DNA of 64,000 nucleotides from JAOZHU01 sp964506435 (GTDB taxonomy: Archaea; Thermoproteota; Bathyarchaeia; Bathyarchaeales; Bathycorpusculaceae), in assembly GCA_964506435.1 (NCBI GenBank), contig CAZDLK010000003.1, positions 1-64,000 on the forward strand. Reading direction: 5' to 3'. The first letter of the stretch is position 1. The number at the start of each line of letters is the position of its first letter. The position numbers and the translations under genes were made by a program. Positions 55,039 to 62,973 of the stretch are shown in pieces. The notes below the pieces were generated by a model. The model was not told where the DNA came from. It did not search any database and saw nothing but the letters and a program-made list of their open reading frames with translations.

Positions 55039-55746
55039 TTAGCTTATTGGTTTAATTGGAACGACGAACGGTTTTCCTGATTCGTTTCTTACAATAACAT
55101 CAATACCGTAGACAGATCGAACATTATCCGCTGTAAATACTGCAGCGGGTTCGCCCACGCAGTAAACTCCACCATCTTTCAACATCGCAATCTGGTCAGC
55201 ATACTTGGCGGCAAGATTCAAGTCATGAATAGCCATAATAACCGAAAGCCCCCGTTGAATTGCAAGGGTTCTTATTATCTCCATTACTTCCAATTGATGC
55301 TTCACATCGAGGTTGCTGGTCGGTTCATCGAGAAGCAAAATATCAACTTCCTGCGCAAGTGCTCTGGCAATTAAGACCTTTTGTTGCTCACCTCCGCTGA
55401 GCTCATGCATATCTCGAAGCGCATAATTCTCCATCTTAAGCAACTGCAGCACTTCCTCAACTTTTTCAAGGTCTCTCTCGCTGTTTCGCCAACTTAAATG
55501 GGGACGCCTGCCTAAGAGAACCGCATCAAAAACGGTTATTGGAAAAATGTTAACCGCATTAGATTGGGATACATAGCCGATACGCTTAGCAATCTGCATA
55601 AGGCTTAATGATGCTGTGTCTTTTTCGTCTAAGAGGATTGTGCCTTGCTTTGGCTTAAGTACACCATTTATGCATTTTATTAGGGTGGATTTGCCGGATC
55701 CATTAGGACCTACAATAGCCAGCATTTCAGACGCACATAATTCCAA
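55039..55746 (-). CDS. FecCD-type ABC importer ATPase (BtuD/FecE-like)
   Basis: The ATP-binding subunit of a siderophore/cobalamin-type importer: Walker A GPNGSGKST, Q-loop YVSQSN, signature LSGGEQQ, Walker B ILLLDEP and H-loop AIHDLN. The TTG at 55746 is the only conventional start, yet homologous coding sequence continues upstream in frame (VKDVSFSYASRPVLKNV) to about 55815, including the A-loop tyrosine. No ATG, GTG or TTG occurs there. A GGAGG ribosome-binding site lies just before CTT/TTA codons at 55810-55815, within the end of the permease gene. A non-standard start codon, or a -1 frameshift from the permease at its stop, would explain this. Confidence 0.88.
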   Translation of the reverse strand: MELCASEMLAIVGPNGSGKSTLIKCINGVLKPKQGTILLDEKDTASLSLMQIAKRIGYVSQSNAVNIFPITVFDAVLLGRRPHLSWRNSERDLEKVEEVLQLLKMENYALRDMHELSGGEQQKVLIARALAQEVDILLLDEPTSNLDVKHQLEVMEIIRTLAIQRGLSVIMAIHDLNLAAKYADQIAMLKDGGVYCVGEPAAVFTADNVRSVYGIDVIVRNESGKPFVVPIKPIS

Positions 55747-55808
55747 ACAAACATTTTTGAGGACAGGACGACTTGCGTAGCTGAAAGAAACATCTTTGAC
55801 TTTGAGCT

Positions 55809-56897
55809 TTAAAAGTAGTCCCTCCGTCGTCTTATTACCAAGTATAGGAATAAGGGAACGCCGAGAACGGCGGTTATTGCACCTACGGGGAGAATAGTTG
55901 GGGAGAGGAGGTTTCGGGCAACAGTGTCAGCTAAAACCAATATCAATGAACCAACAAGTGCCGATGCGGGCAGGAGAAAACGATTGTCTCCGCCAATTAT
56001 GAATCTGACTATGTGAGGAGCAACTAGACCTATGAAGCCAATAGTACCTGTGAAACAAACAACACTTGCTACGAGCAGGGTTGATACTATCATTAGAAGG
56101 ATTCTTATTCGTTTAACATTGACGCCGAGGCTTGTAGCCGTCTCGTCGCCAGCACTTAAAGCGTTAAGATCCCAAGATTTCCATATGATTATGGGTATAC
56201 AAACCAAGGACACATAGAAGACTAAGGATATGTTGTCCCAAGTTGCTTTGCTTAAATCACCTACTGACCAGAAAATTGCAGATTTAACAGCGTCTGCCTC
56301 TCCAAAGTACTGGAACAGGGTAGTTGTTGCGCTGAAAAGGTACATGCATGCAACTCCAGCAAGTATCATAGTGGTAGGGTGAGCACCTGCGCGGCTGGAT
56401 AAGCCTATGATTATAAAAGAACATAATAGAGCAAAAAGAAAGGCGTTTCCTATTATGAGATAGCCCCCACCTACAACGCCGATACCGCCTACTATGGCTA
56501 AAGTAGCGCCGAATGCGGCGCCCGAAGAAATGCCCAGCGTGTAGGGGTCTGCAAGAGAATTCTTCAAGACTCCTTGCATCACAGCTCCTGTAATACCGAG
56601 CACCGCCCCCGATAATATACCCATGATTATTCTGGTCAGCCTTAAATGCCAAACAACTGTTTCCGCAAGCCAAGTAGTCTTGACCATGTCAGGGAAGAAT
56701 CTGTGCAAAATAGCCATGTATACTTCGCCGAACGAGATGCCTGCGGTTCCTATGGAGGCAGATATTCCTATAGAGAGTACAATTAAGATAACCAAAGCAA
56801 AAATGAACAATATCTTGCGTCTAGTGAATCTTTTGTAGTGCGCTTTAGCCGTTGAGTGAAAGACTGGTTCTGTTTTCTTTGACATAGCAATGCACAT
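55809..56897 (-). CDS. FecCD-family ABC transporter permease
   Basis: A 362-residue permease with about nine or ten transmembrane helices. The family motifs LRLTRIIMGILSGAVLGITGAVMQGVLKNSLADPYTLGISSG are strong, matching BtuC/FecD proteins. VGFIGLVAPHIVRFIIGGDNRFLLP marks the cytoplasmic coupling loop. It transports Fe-siderophore, haem or corrinoid; which one cannot be told from sequence. It follows the methyltransferase gene directly (its start lies next to that stop) and overlaps the probable ATPase start. Confidence 0.9.
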   Translation of the reverse strand: MCIAMSKKTEPVFHSTAKAHYKRFTRRKILFIFALVILIVLSIGISASIGTAGISFGEVYMAILHRFFPDMVKTTWLAETVVWHLRLTRIIMGILSGAVLGITGAVMQGVLKNSLADPYTLGISSGAAFGATLAIVGGIGVVGGGYLIIGNAFLFALLCSFIIIGLSSRAGAHPTTMILAGVACMYLFSATTTLFQYFGEADAVKSAIFWSVGDLSKATWDNISLVFYVSLVCIPIIIWKSWDLNALSAGDETATSLGVNVKRIRILLMIVSTLLVASVVCFTGTIGFIGLVAPHIVRFIIGGDNRFLLPASALVGSLILVLADTVARNLLSPTILPVGAITAVLGVPLFLYLVIRRRRDYF

Positions 56898-57785
56898 CTA
56901 AACTTTTTCCTGAATATCAGCCATCGCAGTTGCATTATGGTTAGCCTTCTTCCACCATAGTATGGCGGTTCTTGAGTCCCGCAAAATTACAAGTTTGCCA
57001 TTGTTTTTATGTAAATTCTTTGACAAGTATCGTTTCAGAATGGCGCGTTTTTCTTTCGGTATTAAATACATGCGAGCCCAGTCTTCTGCAGCCTCGTTGA
57101 GACTGCCATAACTTAGCTCCAGCGGATGCTCAATGATTTCCACATTTGCATAGATGCCTAATTCCAGTAACACGCTACTAAGATAAAGGTGGTCTAACCA
57201 CCAAATCGGCTGTGCTTCACCGTACAAGTCTTTCCAGAGTCCTGCATCAAATAATCGAGCAGCAGACGTGACTATGTATACTCGTTTCTTGGTGACATCA
57301 GTGATTTTTGCCAGCGCATCCTTCAAATTGGGCATTGTAAGCGAGTAAGCAACGACAGATACGTCGTGCGGCTGAATATCGGAATCAAGCTGCACTTCCT
57401 CCCAACGCTTATTAAGAATTGTAATGTTCGCGACGTTAGCTTTTTGCATGTTCTTTTTCAGATACGAAACCATCTTAACTGAAGGCTCAACAGCAGTAAC
57501 ATGCTTTGCAGTTTTGGCAATCGCAATTGATAGTCTGCCGACCCCAGCGCCTATATCCAAGACTGTTTCGTCAGGCTCTATCGACATCAGGGATACTTGC
57601 AGGCGCGACTGTTCGATATTGTCAGCTCGAAGGATTGCTTCGTTACATTTTTCGGCATATTCATCGCCAGAAACAGCAACCGCCGCCTCTAATGTTTCCC
57701 TCATTGCGGCGTTTAACGCAACCATTTTTTTCCAATACGCCATAAAGAGCTTCCACTGCTTGTTCCACTCGGTTGCTCGCGTCAA
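56898..57785 (-). CDS. Class I SAM-dependent methyltransferase in the importer operon
   Basis: A 295-residue methyltransferase. Motif I is VLDIGAGVGRLSIAIAKTA, and the ribose-binding acidic residue lies in VTAVEPS. VSVVAYSLTMPNLKDALAKITDV forms the later core. The N-terminal 75 residues are helical and carry ATEWNKQWKLFMAYWK, likely a substrate lid. Methyltransferases of this type accompany corrinoid or metallophore importers in archaea, where they may modify the imported compound; here this is inference from position. TTG start at 57785 with a GAGG-like ribosome-binding site. Confidence 0.83.
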   Translation of the reverse strand: MTRATEWNKQWKLFMAYWKKMVALNAAMRETLEAAVAVSGDEYAEKCNEAILRADNIEQSRLQVSLMSIEPDETVLDIGAGVGRLSIAIAKTAKHVTAVEPSVKMVSYLKKNMQKANVANITILNKRWEEVQLDSDIQPHDVSVVAYSLTMPNLKDALAKITDVTKKRVYIVTSAARLFDAGLWKDLYGEAQPIWWLDHLYLSSVLLELGIYANVEIIEHPLELSYGSLNEAAEDWARMYLIPKEKRAILKRYLSKNLHKNNGKLVILRDSRTAILWWKKANHNATAMADIQEKV

Positions 57786-57995
57786 TATTTCTGCCTCGCT
57801 TGCGTCTGCAGATTTATTAGCAATTCTAGCGCGCCAGTTACTGGTGAATTGTTGAAAACCCCGAGATTTACAAAGGACAGTTCATTAAGGTATGTAATAG
57901 CGGAAAAGAGGATTTTCCGAATCATGCCATACCGTGCCGTTCCTGTGTGTTTGTTAAGAGTAGCGTTGAAAAAAAGAGGAGAAGCTAAGTGTTCT

Positions 57996-58009
57996 CAAGT
58001 GGGCACTTG
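57996..58009. promoter_or_regulatory. Perfect palindrome upstream of the methyltransferase-importer genes
   Basis: CAAGTG and CACTTG form a perfect inverted repeat with a two-base gap, in the 256-base space between the binding-protein gene and the methyltransferase gene. It could be an operator for the minus-strand genes from 57785 or a terminator hairpin for the binding-protein gene ending at 58042. Nothing else recognisable is in this space. Confidence 0.35.
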
Positions 58010-58041
58010 TTGTAAATGCTGCGTTTAGCACGTTATTGTTT

Positions 58042-60099
58042 CTAACCGGCATAAACGAATACCCCCGTCTGTGTATCAAGGAAGTCTGCAGGTAATCCTT
58101 GGAACCTAGTTAAGTATTCTATGTGGATAGCAACTGGGTCAAGGTCTGTGAATAAGTCTGGATAGAACCATTTCGCCATGTAAGCCATGCCGATGAAGTT
58201 TCGAGTAGCACCCACTATGTCGCCGTCAAGTATGTACACTTTACCGTTCTTCACCGCATTAGTGTTTGCCAATTCGGGGCGATTCATGATTTCGTTTCGT
58301 GCATCAGCCAGCGCGGACTCAGGTGAACCTAGATAATATCCTCCGTAGCCAGTGTATCTTCTAGCAAATTTTACAATTATATCTGGATTGAGCAGCATTA
58401 CTGCTTCGGCGTCTGTGGTGAAGGAACCTGTATGGTCACTGAATATGTTATTGCCGCCGGCCCTAGTTATTAGGGCGTGACCTTGAGTTCCATTGCCCGT
58501 GGTACTGTATGCTGCTTTTGCTTCATAGTACACAGTAGGTCTGTCGGCGAGAGGAATTGTTTGAACTCTGTCTTCAATTTGATTTACAATTCCATTATAG
58601 AAGTCGACCAATTCCTTGGCCTGATCTACCCTGTTAATAATGTAGGACAACCTCATTATCTCATCGACATAAGTCGCAGTGTTAGAACAGTCAAAACCGA
58701 CGCATGGAACCCCAGGCAGATTATTGGCGTCTGATGCATAAGAATTTGGCCATATCATAACTAGGTCAGGGTTGAGCGCAAGAATTGCTTCGTAGTTTAT
58801 GGGAAAACCAGTTCCAATATCCGGTGTACTGAGGAATTCTGGGAAATAGTCGCTTGCGTCGTGCACGTCTTTTCTTACACCGACTATCGTGGACTTGTTT
58901 ACGTCCATAGCCCGCATGGTTGCGATGTGATTGGCAGAACAAGAGACAATTCGGGTTACGGGCATTTTCATTGTGACGGGTACTGTAGTTACAGGTCCTG
59001 CTGAGACTTCTGTCGTGTACATGTTTACAGTAAGCGTTTCTTCTTTGCCTACCATTATCAGTTCGGTCTGGGTGACATCAAGCATGTTTGTTTTTGTGTC
59101 AAAATTTGCGTCCGCCAAATCCGTTGCGCCAGCTATGTTCAGGAGTATCTGTTCTATAAAAGTCACATCGGTGATGTTAATTGTGTCATCTTGATTTGCA
59201 TTTCCGTATACACCCAAAGTGTAAGCATCGGCAGCATCCGCAGCTGAAACTCCAGAATGTAGCAGCGGCACAAACAGCAAAAGCAAACAAAGCAATACGT
59301 TTACAATGGATACTGTTCTGGTTATGCTAAGACGCGATGGTAGGCGTGAAACTTTGAAGGGTCTAGCACTTCGGATAATTTTTTCTTCTGTGCTTTTTCC
59401 TTTTGGTTTTGAACTATTTCGGTACTTCACCAGATACAAAGAAGAAACAACTATAGCGCAAATCACAACACCCACAGTCAATAGGATGTATGGAGAAATA
59501 TTGCCTGAATCTGAGGGGGGTGGAGAGGCAGAGTTCGTTGGTGATATGCTAGGGGTAGGAGTTGCGTCGGGAGAAGTTGACGTTGGAGTAGGAGTACTTG
59601 ATGTCGACGTAGGTGTTGACGTGACTGCTGTTATAGTTATGCCATCTTGTGAGTTTTGCCAAGTTGTTTGTATTTCCTTGGCAGTTGTGTTTGTAAGCAG
59701 ACCATTGGATAATGTCAAGTAAGCAACGTCGCCGGCATCGCCCACAACTTCGAAAGTTATAACTGACAGCTGACCTGAACCGCTCACTCCGCTTACTCCA
59801 GGAAGATTGAAAAGTACTCGGATAGTGTTGGAATTAATTGAACTCCACATGTCAATCGGCACTGTTGTGCCTGCGATGCTGCCGTCCTTTACATCTTTAA
59901 CTCGAATCATGGATGAAGGGTAAGAGAGGTCAAATTGTCCCGCGTCTAGATTCGCGACATCGACTACATTTATTGTTACGTCAAACTGTCCAGATGCAGA
60001 CGTGGGCTTGGTTATGCTCACGTCAGCTTGTACGGTGAGGCAACTGCAAAGTAACCCAGCTAAGACGAGTAATAAAGCGATTAGTTTTAGGCTTTTCAC
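58042..60099 (-). CDS. Cohesin-, dockerin- and BtuF-like fusion, ABC importer binding protein
   Basis: A 685-residue multi-domain protein. In order: signal peptide (1-25); cohesin-like beta domain (about 26-155, DVTINVVDVANLDAGQFDLSYP); Thr/Ser/Pro linker (150-198); transmembrane helix (about 202-225) and basic loop (226-257); second hydrophobic helix resembling a signal peptide (263-283, ending HSGVSAADA); dockerin-like calcium motifs (GNANQDDTINITDV near 299 and DANFDTKTNMLDVTQ near 330); and a TroA/BtuF-type binding domain (about 378-670, MPVTRIVSCSANHIATMRAM and LNPDLVMIWP). It looks like two exported proteins joined head to tail. It likely captures the substrate of the FecCD-type importer. 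GTG start at 60099. Confidence 0.85.
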   Translation of the reverse strand: MKSLKLIALLLVLAGLLCSCLTVQADVSITKPTSASGQFDVTINVVDVANLDAGQFDLSYPSSMIRVKDVKDGSIAGTTVPIDMWSSINSNTIRVLFNLPGVSGVSGSGQLSVITFEVVGDAGDVAYLTLSNGLLTNTTAKEIQTTWQNSQDGITITAVTSTPTSTSSTPTPTSTSPDATPTPSISPTNSASPPPSDSGNISPYILLTVGVVICAIVVSSLYLVKYRNSSKPKGKSTEEKIIRSARPFKVSRLPSRLSITRTVSIVNVLLCLLLLFVPLLHSGVSAADAADAYTLGVYGNANQDDTINITDVTFIEQILLNIAGATDLADANFDTKTNMLDVTQTELIMVGKEETLTVNMYTTEVSAGPVTTVPVTMKMPVTRIVSCSANHIATMRAMDVNKSTIVGVRKDVHDASDYFPEFLSTPDIGTGFPINYEAILALNPDLVMIWPNSYASDANNLPGVPCVGFDCSNTATYVDEIMRLSYIINRVDQAKELVDFYNGIVNQIEDRVQTIPLADRPTVYYEAKAAYSTTGNGTQGHALITRAGGNNIFSDHTGSFTTDAEAVMLLNPDIIVKFARRYTGYGGYYLGSPESALADARNEIMNRPELANTNAVKNGKVYILDGDIVGATRNFIGMAYMAKWFYPDLFTDLDPVAIHIEYLTRFQGLPADFLDTQTGVFVYAG

Positions 60100-60207
60100 T
60101 TTTTTATATCCCCTTTAGCCCCTCAGAAGGGAGATACATGTTATTAAATTTTTTCATAGCTACAATTAATTTTTTTGATGGTATTTTTCTAAGCGTCATG
60201 TTTCCAC

Positions 60208-60253
60208 CGGTATTACTTTTTCGCATATAAGTAACACTATTTAAGTATTACCG
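60208..60253 (-). promoter_or_regulatory. Inverted-repeat operator and TATA-like boxes before the binding-protein gene
   Basis: CGGTATTACTT (60208-60218) and AAGTATTACCG (60243-60253) form an inverted repeat with one mismatch in 11 positions, centred on two TATA-like boxes read on the minus strand (CTTATATGC at 60223-60231 and CTTAAATAG at 60238-60246). A repressor bound here would block promoter use, as metal-responsive regulators do. The leader to the GTG at 60099 would be about 100 bases and contains a CCCTTCTGAGGG hairpin. The rest of the 329-base gap (60100-60428) shows no gene. Confidence 0.5.
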
Positions 60254-60428
60254 TTTTAAAAAAACGTAGTACCATACAAAAACAAACATTCTAAGAAGAA
60301 GCCACCTTATTCCCTCAATGGCACAGGCACAGCTTATGACAAACAGCGCAACCAGAAATATTTGGAAGACTATTTGGTTCTAACGAAGAGGAGAGTATCA
60401 ACATGACAAGCGATTGGATAGGTGATGG

Positions 60429-61625
60429 CTACTTTTTGTACGGGTCCACTACAAAAAAGTAATTGAGGACACCTGCAGCAATTCCGAAAGCTCCAAGCAC
60501 GGGGCCTAAAACTAAATAACCGAAGTTATCAAGCACTGAACCGCTTAGAGCAAGTCCAAGAGCCGAGCCTAAAGAGCCACACGCGTTTATCAGCGACATC
60601 ATAGTGCCGCGAGCTTTCGGTACTTGTTCAAGGCACAAGCTCGTCCATGCGACGCCTCCCACTCCGCGAAGGAATATACTCAGGATATCAAGGGGCCAAG
60701 CAATCCACATAAAGGGCATAAAAACAAATATTGATATTAACACGCTTGCAGAGACGAGAGAAAGTATTGTTAAGCGTTTTCGCCCAACACGGTTAACAAG
60801 TCGACCACCAATGATGCTGCCCAAAACTGCGACCGAAGTATTCACAACAACTATTATACTTGCGTATTCCAGCGGCACAGAAAAGTGTTCTCTATAAAAT
60901 GTAATAGCATAAACACCCCAAGTGAACGAAAAAAAATAAAACACTACACAGACTAAAGAGGCAACAGCGGACTTGTTAAGAAAAACCGATTTAAGGCTAC
61001 TCAGATAAGCTTTCTTTCCAATTGCCACTTTCTGTTTAATCGGGGCAGATGGAATGTTTGTGTACGCCAAGATTAAGCCTATAACGGAAACTGGCAGGAA
61101 GAACAAAAATAGAACGGAACGCCAGCCTGCAGCACCAGCAATAAGGCTGCTCAACGGGCCGCCTATGATATGAGTCAGAGATGCAGCTGCCTGCGTCCAG
61201 CCTATTACCTTTGATCTTTTTTCCAAAGGTAGAAATCTTCCAATTAACGCATAGGCCATAGACATAGCTATTATGGATCCCACGCCGTCTAAGGGATAGA
61301 AGATTTGCATGCACGTGAAACTTGGAGACAAGAAACAACCCAGAATGCCTATTGTTATTATCGCGGCGCCTGCCAGCAGCAGCGACTTGTGGTTGAACCT
61401 AACGCTCAGGACACTCATCAACAACCCAACAATCATGGAGGCTATTGAAGAAATCATGGCAATTTGACTAGCTACGCCCACGCTGACCCCGAAGGTTAAT
61501 GCAATATCTAATAGGAAAAGTGAGCTAAACATGTTTAGATTCTGCTCTGCGTAACTCGTTAAAGCCAGCGCTGGAACAAAGAGTCTTCTAGGCGTCTTTT
61601 GTTCAACTGAAGTCTCATGGCTCAT
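60429..61625 (-). CDS. MFS-family transporter
   Basis: A 398-residue protein with twelve predicted transmembrane helices in two halves. The loop between helices two and three has SVRFNHKSLLLAG, and the matching loop in the second half is LVNRVGRKRLTILSL, the classical MFS motif A (GxxxDRxGRR-like). Its substrate is unknown; an exporter for a metallophore or drug, or an uptake role linked to the ABC importer beside it, is possible. It is divergent from the integrase fragment and the tRNA-Leu, and lies upstream of the binding-protein gene on the same strand. Confidence 0.87.
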   Translation of the reverse strand: MSHETSVEQKTPRRLFVPALALTSYAEQNLNMFSSLFLLDIALTFGVSVGVASQIAMISSIASMIVGLLMSVLSVRFNHKSLLLAGAAIITIGILGCFLSPSFTCMQIFYPLDGVGSIIAMSMAYALIGRFLPLEKRSKVIGWTQAAASLTHIIGGPLSSLIAGAAGWRSVLFLFFLPVSVIGLILAYTNIPSAPIKQKVAIGKKAYLSSLKSVFLNKSAVASLVCVVFYFFSFTWGVYAITFYREHFSVPLEYASIIVVVNTSVAVLGSIIGGRLVNRVGRKRLTILSLVSASVLISIFVFMPFMWIAWPLDILSIFLRGVGGVAWTSLCLEQVPKARGTMMSLINACGSLGSALGLALSGSVLDNFGYLVLGPVLGAFGIAAGVLNYFFVVDPYKK

Positions 61626-61667
61626 GCTTAAGCATCTAGAAACTGTTTAGCGATTTTAAATTTTTCC

Positions 61668-61748
61668 GAGCGCGCGTTAATAGAACAAGGCTTCGAATAC
61701 GTCACCGACTTTGAGATCGTGAGAATCTTCGAAAAAACCAAGCTGTAA
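61668..61748 (+). pseudogene. Integrase C-terminal fragment next to tRNA-Leu
   Basis: This in-frame stretch of 26 codons ends in TAA and reads ERALIEQGFEYVTDFE, then a short basic tail. The LIE-x-GFEYV-x pattern matches the extreme C-terminus of many archaeal tyrosine recombinases (integrases) as I remember them. The frame is cut by stop codons upstream and the rest of the gene is gone. It ends 56 bases from the 3' end of the tRNA-Leu gene, where such integrases typically insert DNA. The remaining bases of the 429-base gap to 62055 hold only the tRNA. Confidence 0.5.
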
Positions 61749-61803
61749 GACGCAAAAACTCAAAATCACTCTGCGGACAACCTGCGGGTAGTTTTCAACA
61801 TTG

Positions 61804-61922
61804 TGGTGCCGGGGGTGGGGTTCGAACCCACGAAGGCCTGCGCCAGAGGATCTTAAGTCCTCCCCCTTGTCTTAGGCTACTGGATCTGGCCGCCTATTTA
61901 GACCTGGCTCGGGTACCCCGGC
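61804..61922 (-). tRNA. tRNA-Leu (TAA) with D-loop insert
   Basis: The cloverleaf folds well. The 7-bp acceptor (GCCGGGG with CCCCGGC) ends in discriminator A and encoded CCA (61804-61806). The anticodon stem GAGGA/TCCTC encloses CTTAAGA with anticodon TAA at 61853-61855, and the T-arm is GTGGG TTCGAAC CCCAC. Without the insert the gene would be about 85 bases, normal for a class II tRNA-Leu. A 31-base extra segment (about 61870-61900) lies in the D-loop and can form a partial stem (GTCT with AGAC, TAGGC with GCCTA), as expected for a non-canonical archaeal intron. Exact splice sites are not certain. Confidence 0.9.
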
Positions 61923-62054
61923 ACCAGCGCACTACACTTCACGGTTCAGCACGTTTAAGTTTTTTGCATGCTTGAGGGCGAAAAAGCAAGGTGGGTATGG
62001 AAAATGAGAAATAATGCTTCTGTGTAAAAGAGGGTGCTTAATGAGGAATGTTGA

Positions 62055-62486
62055 GTGGATGAAGTCTTAGAGTTGCTGGATAAGACTGCGAAGAGGATTC
62101 AGCAGGTTTTTGAGGAAAATAAGGAAACAGCGGCAAAGCAAATTGTGGCTTATGAGCAGATATTGCTTTCGAAGGAAGCGTCTGAAGCTCAGAAGGTCAG
62201 GGCTTTGGTTGGGAAATCGTTTGAGTTGGATCGTTTGGAGAGGCTGTCTTCTCAGTTGAGTTTGCTTTATACGCTGCAGATTTTTGCTTTTAAGGTTAAA
62301 GTGTTGGAGATTGAGGTGGGCAACATTGATGAGCAGTTGGCGCGGTCGGGAATTTTGGAAAAGAATTTGGAGATAGAGGGTATAAAGAAGAACATTGATG
62401 CGTTGAAGATTCTTGTTGATGCTCAGTATGAGTCGTTGAAGGAAATCAGGGAGAAGCAAAACCAAGACTTACGCTACATATTCTGA
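62055..62486 (+). CDS. Unknown coiled-coil protein
   Basis: A 143-residue protein of unrecognised family, almost wholly helical, with coiled-coil heptads (ELLDKTAKRIQQVFEENKE, LEIEGIKKNIDALKILVDAQ). No signal peptide, transmembrane helix or metal motif. Its coding strand is strongly G-over-C skewed. GTG start at 62055. It lies just past the tRNA-Leu and upstream of a small zinc-ribbon gene on the other strand. Confidence 0.65.
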   Translation: MDEVLELLDKTAKRIQQVFEENKETAAKQIVAYEQILLSKEASEAQKVRALVGKSFELDRLERLSSQLSLLYTLQIFAFKVKVLEIEVGNIDEQLARSGILEKNLEIEGIKKNIDALKILVDAQYESLKEIREKQNQDLRYIF

Positions 62487-62520
62487 TTTTCTCGAAGTAT
62501 GTCCGTATAAAGCGGCGGTT

Positions 62521-62775
62521 TTAGGTTGTGCACTGTTGCTTTTTTTCCTTTGCTTGGCATTCGTCGCAAAGGTCAGAATTTGGTCGCCTGCCCCGTTTCA
62601 CATCGATGTATCGGGGGTATTGTGAGCAGTTTTTGCACCAGTGCCATCTGTCAGGTGGGGGTCCCTTAACATATTCTACAATGGTTTCTTTAATGCACTC
62701 CACCACAGTTTTCACCCTCTCGCGAGGAGTATTATGTTCGAACTGATATTTTTCATTTTCCTCTGCTATGGACAT
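62521..62775 (-). CDS. Small zinc-ribbon protein
   Basis: An 84-residue protein of unrecognised family. Two cysteine pairs, CKNC (residues 47-50) and CDEC (about 70-73), separated by about 19 residues, form a probable zinc ribbon. The N-terminal part has an amphipathic helix (RERVKTVVECIKETIVEYV). It is convergent with the coiled-coil gene. DNA, RNA or protein binding are all possible. Confidence 0.65.
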   Translation of the reverse strand: MSIAEENEKYQFEHNTPRERVKTVVECIKETIVEYVKGPPPDRWHWCKNCSQYPRYIDVKRGRRPNSDLCDECQAKEKKQQCTT

Positions 62776-62973
62776 TTAAAATTAATTATGATGCGGATGT
62801 GTCGTTAATTCTCAATTTCACAAGTAATTAAAGGAGTTTAGTGTTATTTGAACATGGAGCTGAAAGGTCTAAGTACTTGGTGGGTCTTTCATCATTTATA
62901 ACCAGCGTCGCTAGATATCCTGATATAGGGGTTGTAATCACGCGTTCTATGAATTAAGGGAGTAGTTTCAGTA

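Noticed and set aside
57924..58028. 35-codon cysteine-rich frame ending CSQVGTCCKCCV
   Set aside because: It looks metallothionein-like but lacks a ribosome-binding site, is very short and overlaps a palindrome in a control region. Chance is the simpler explanation.
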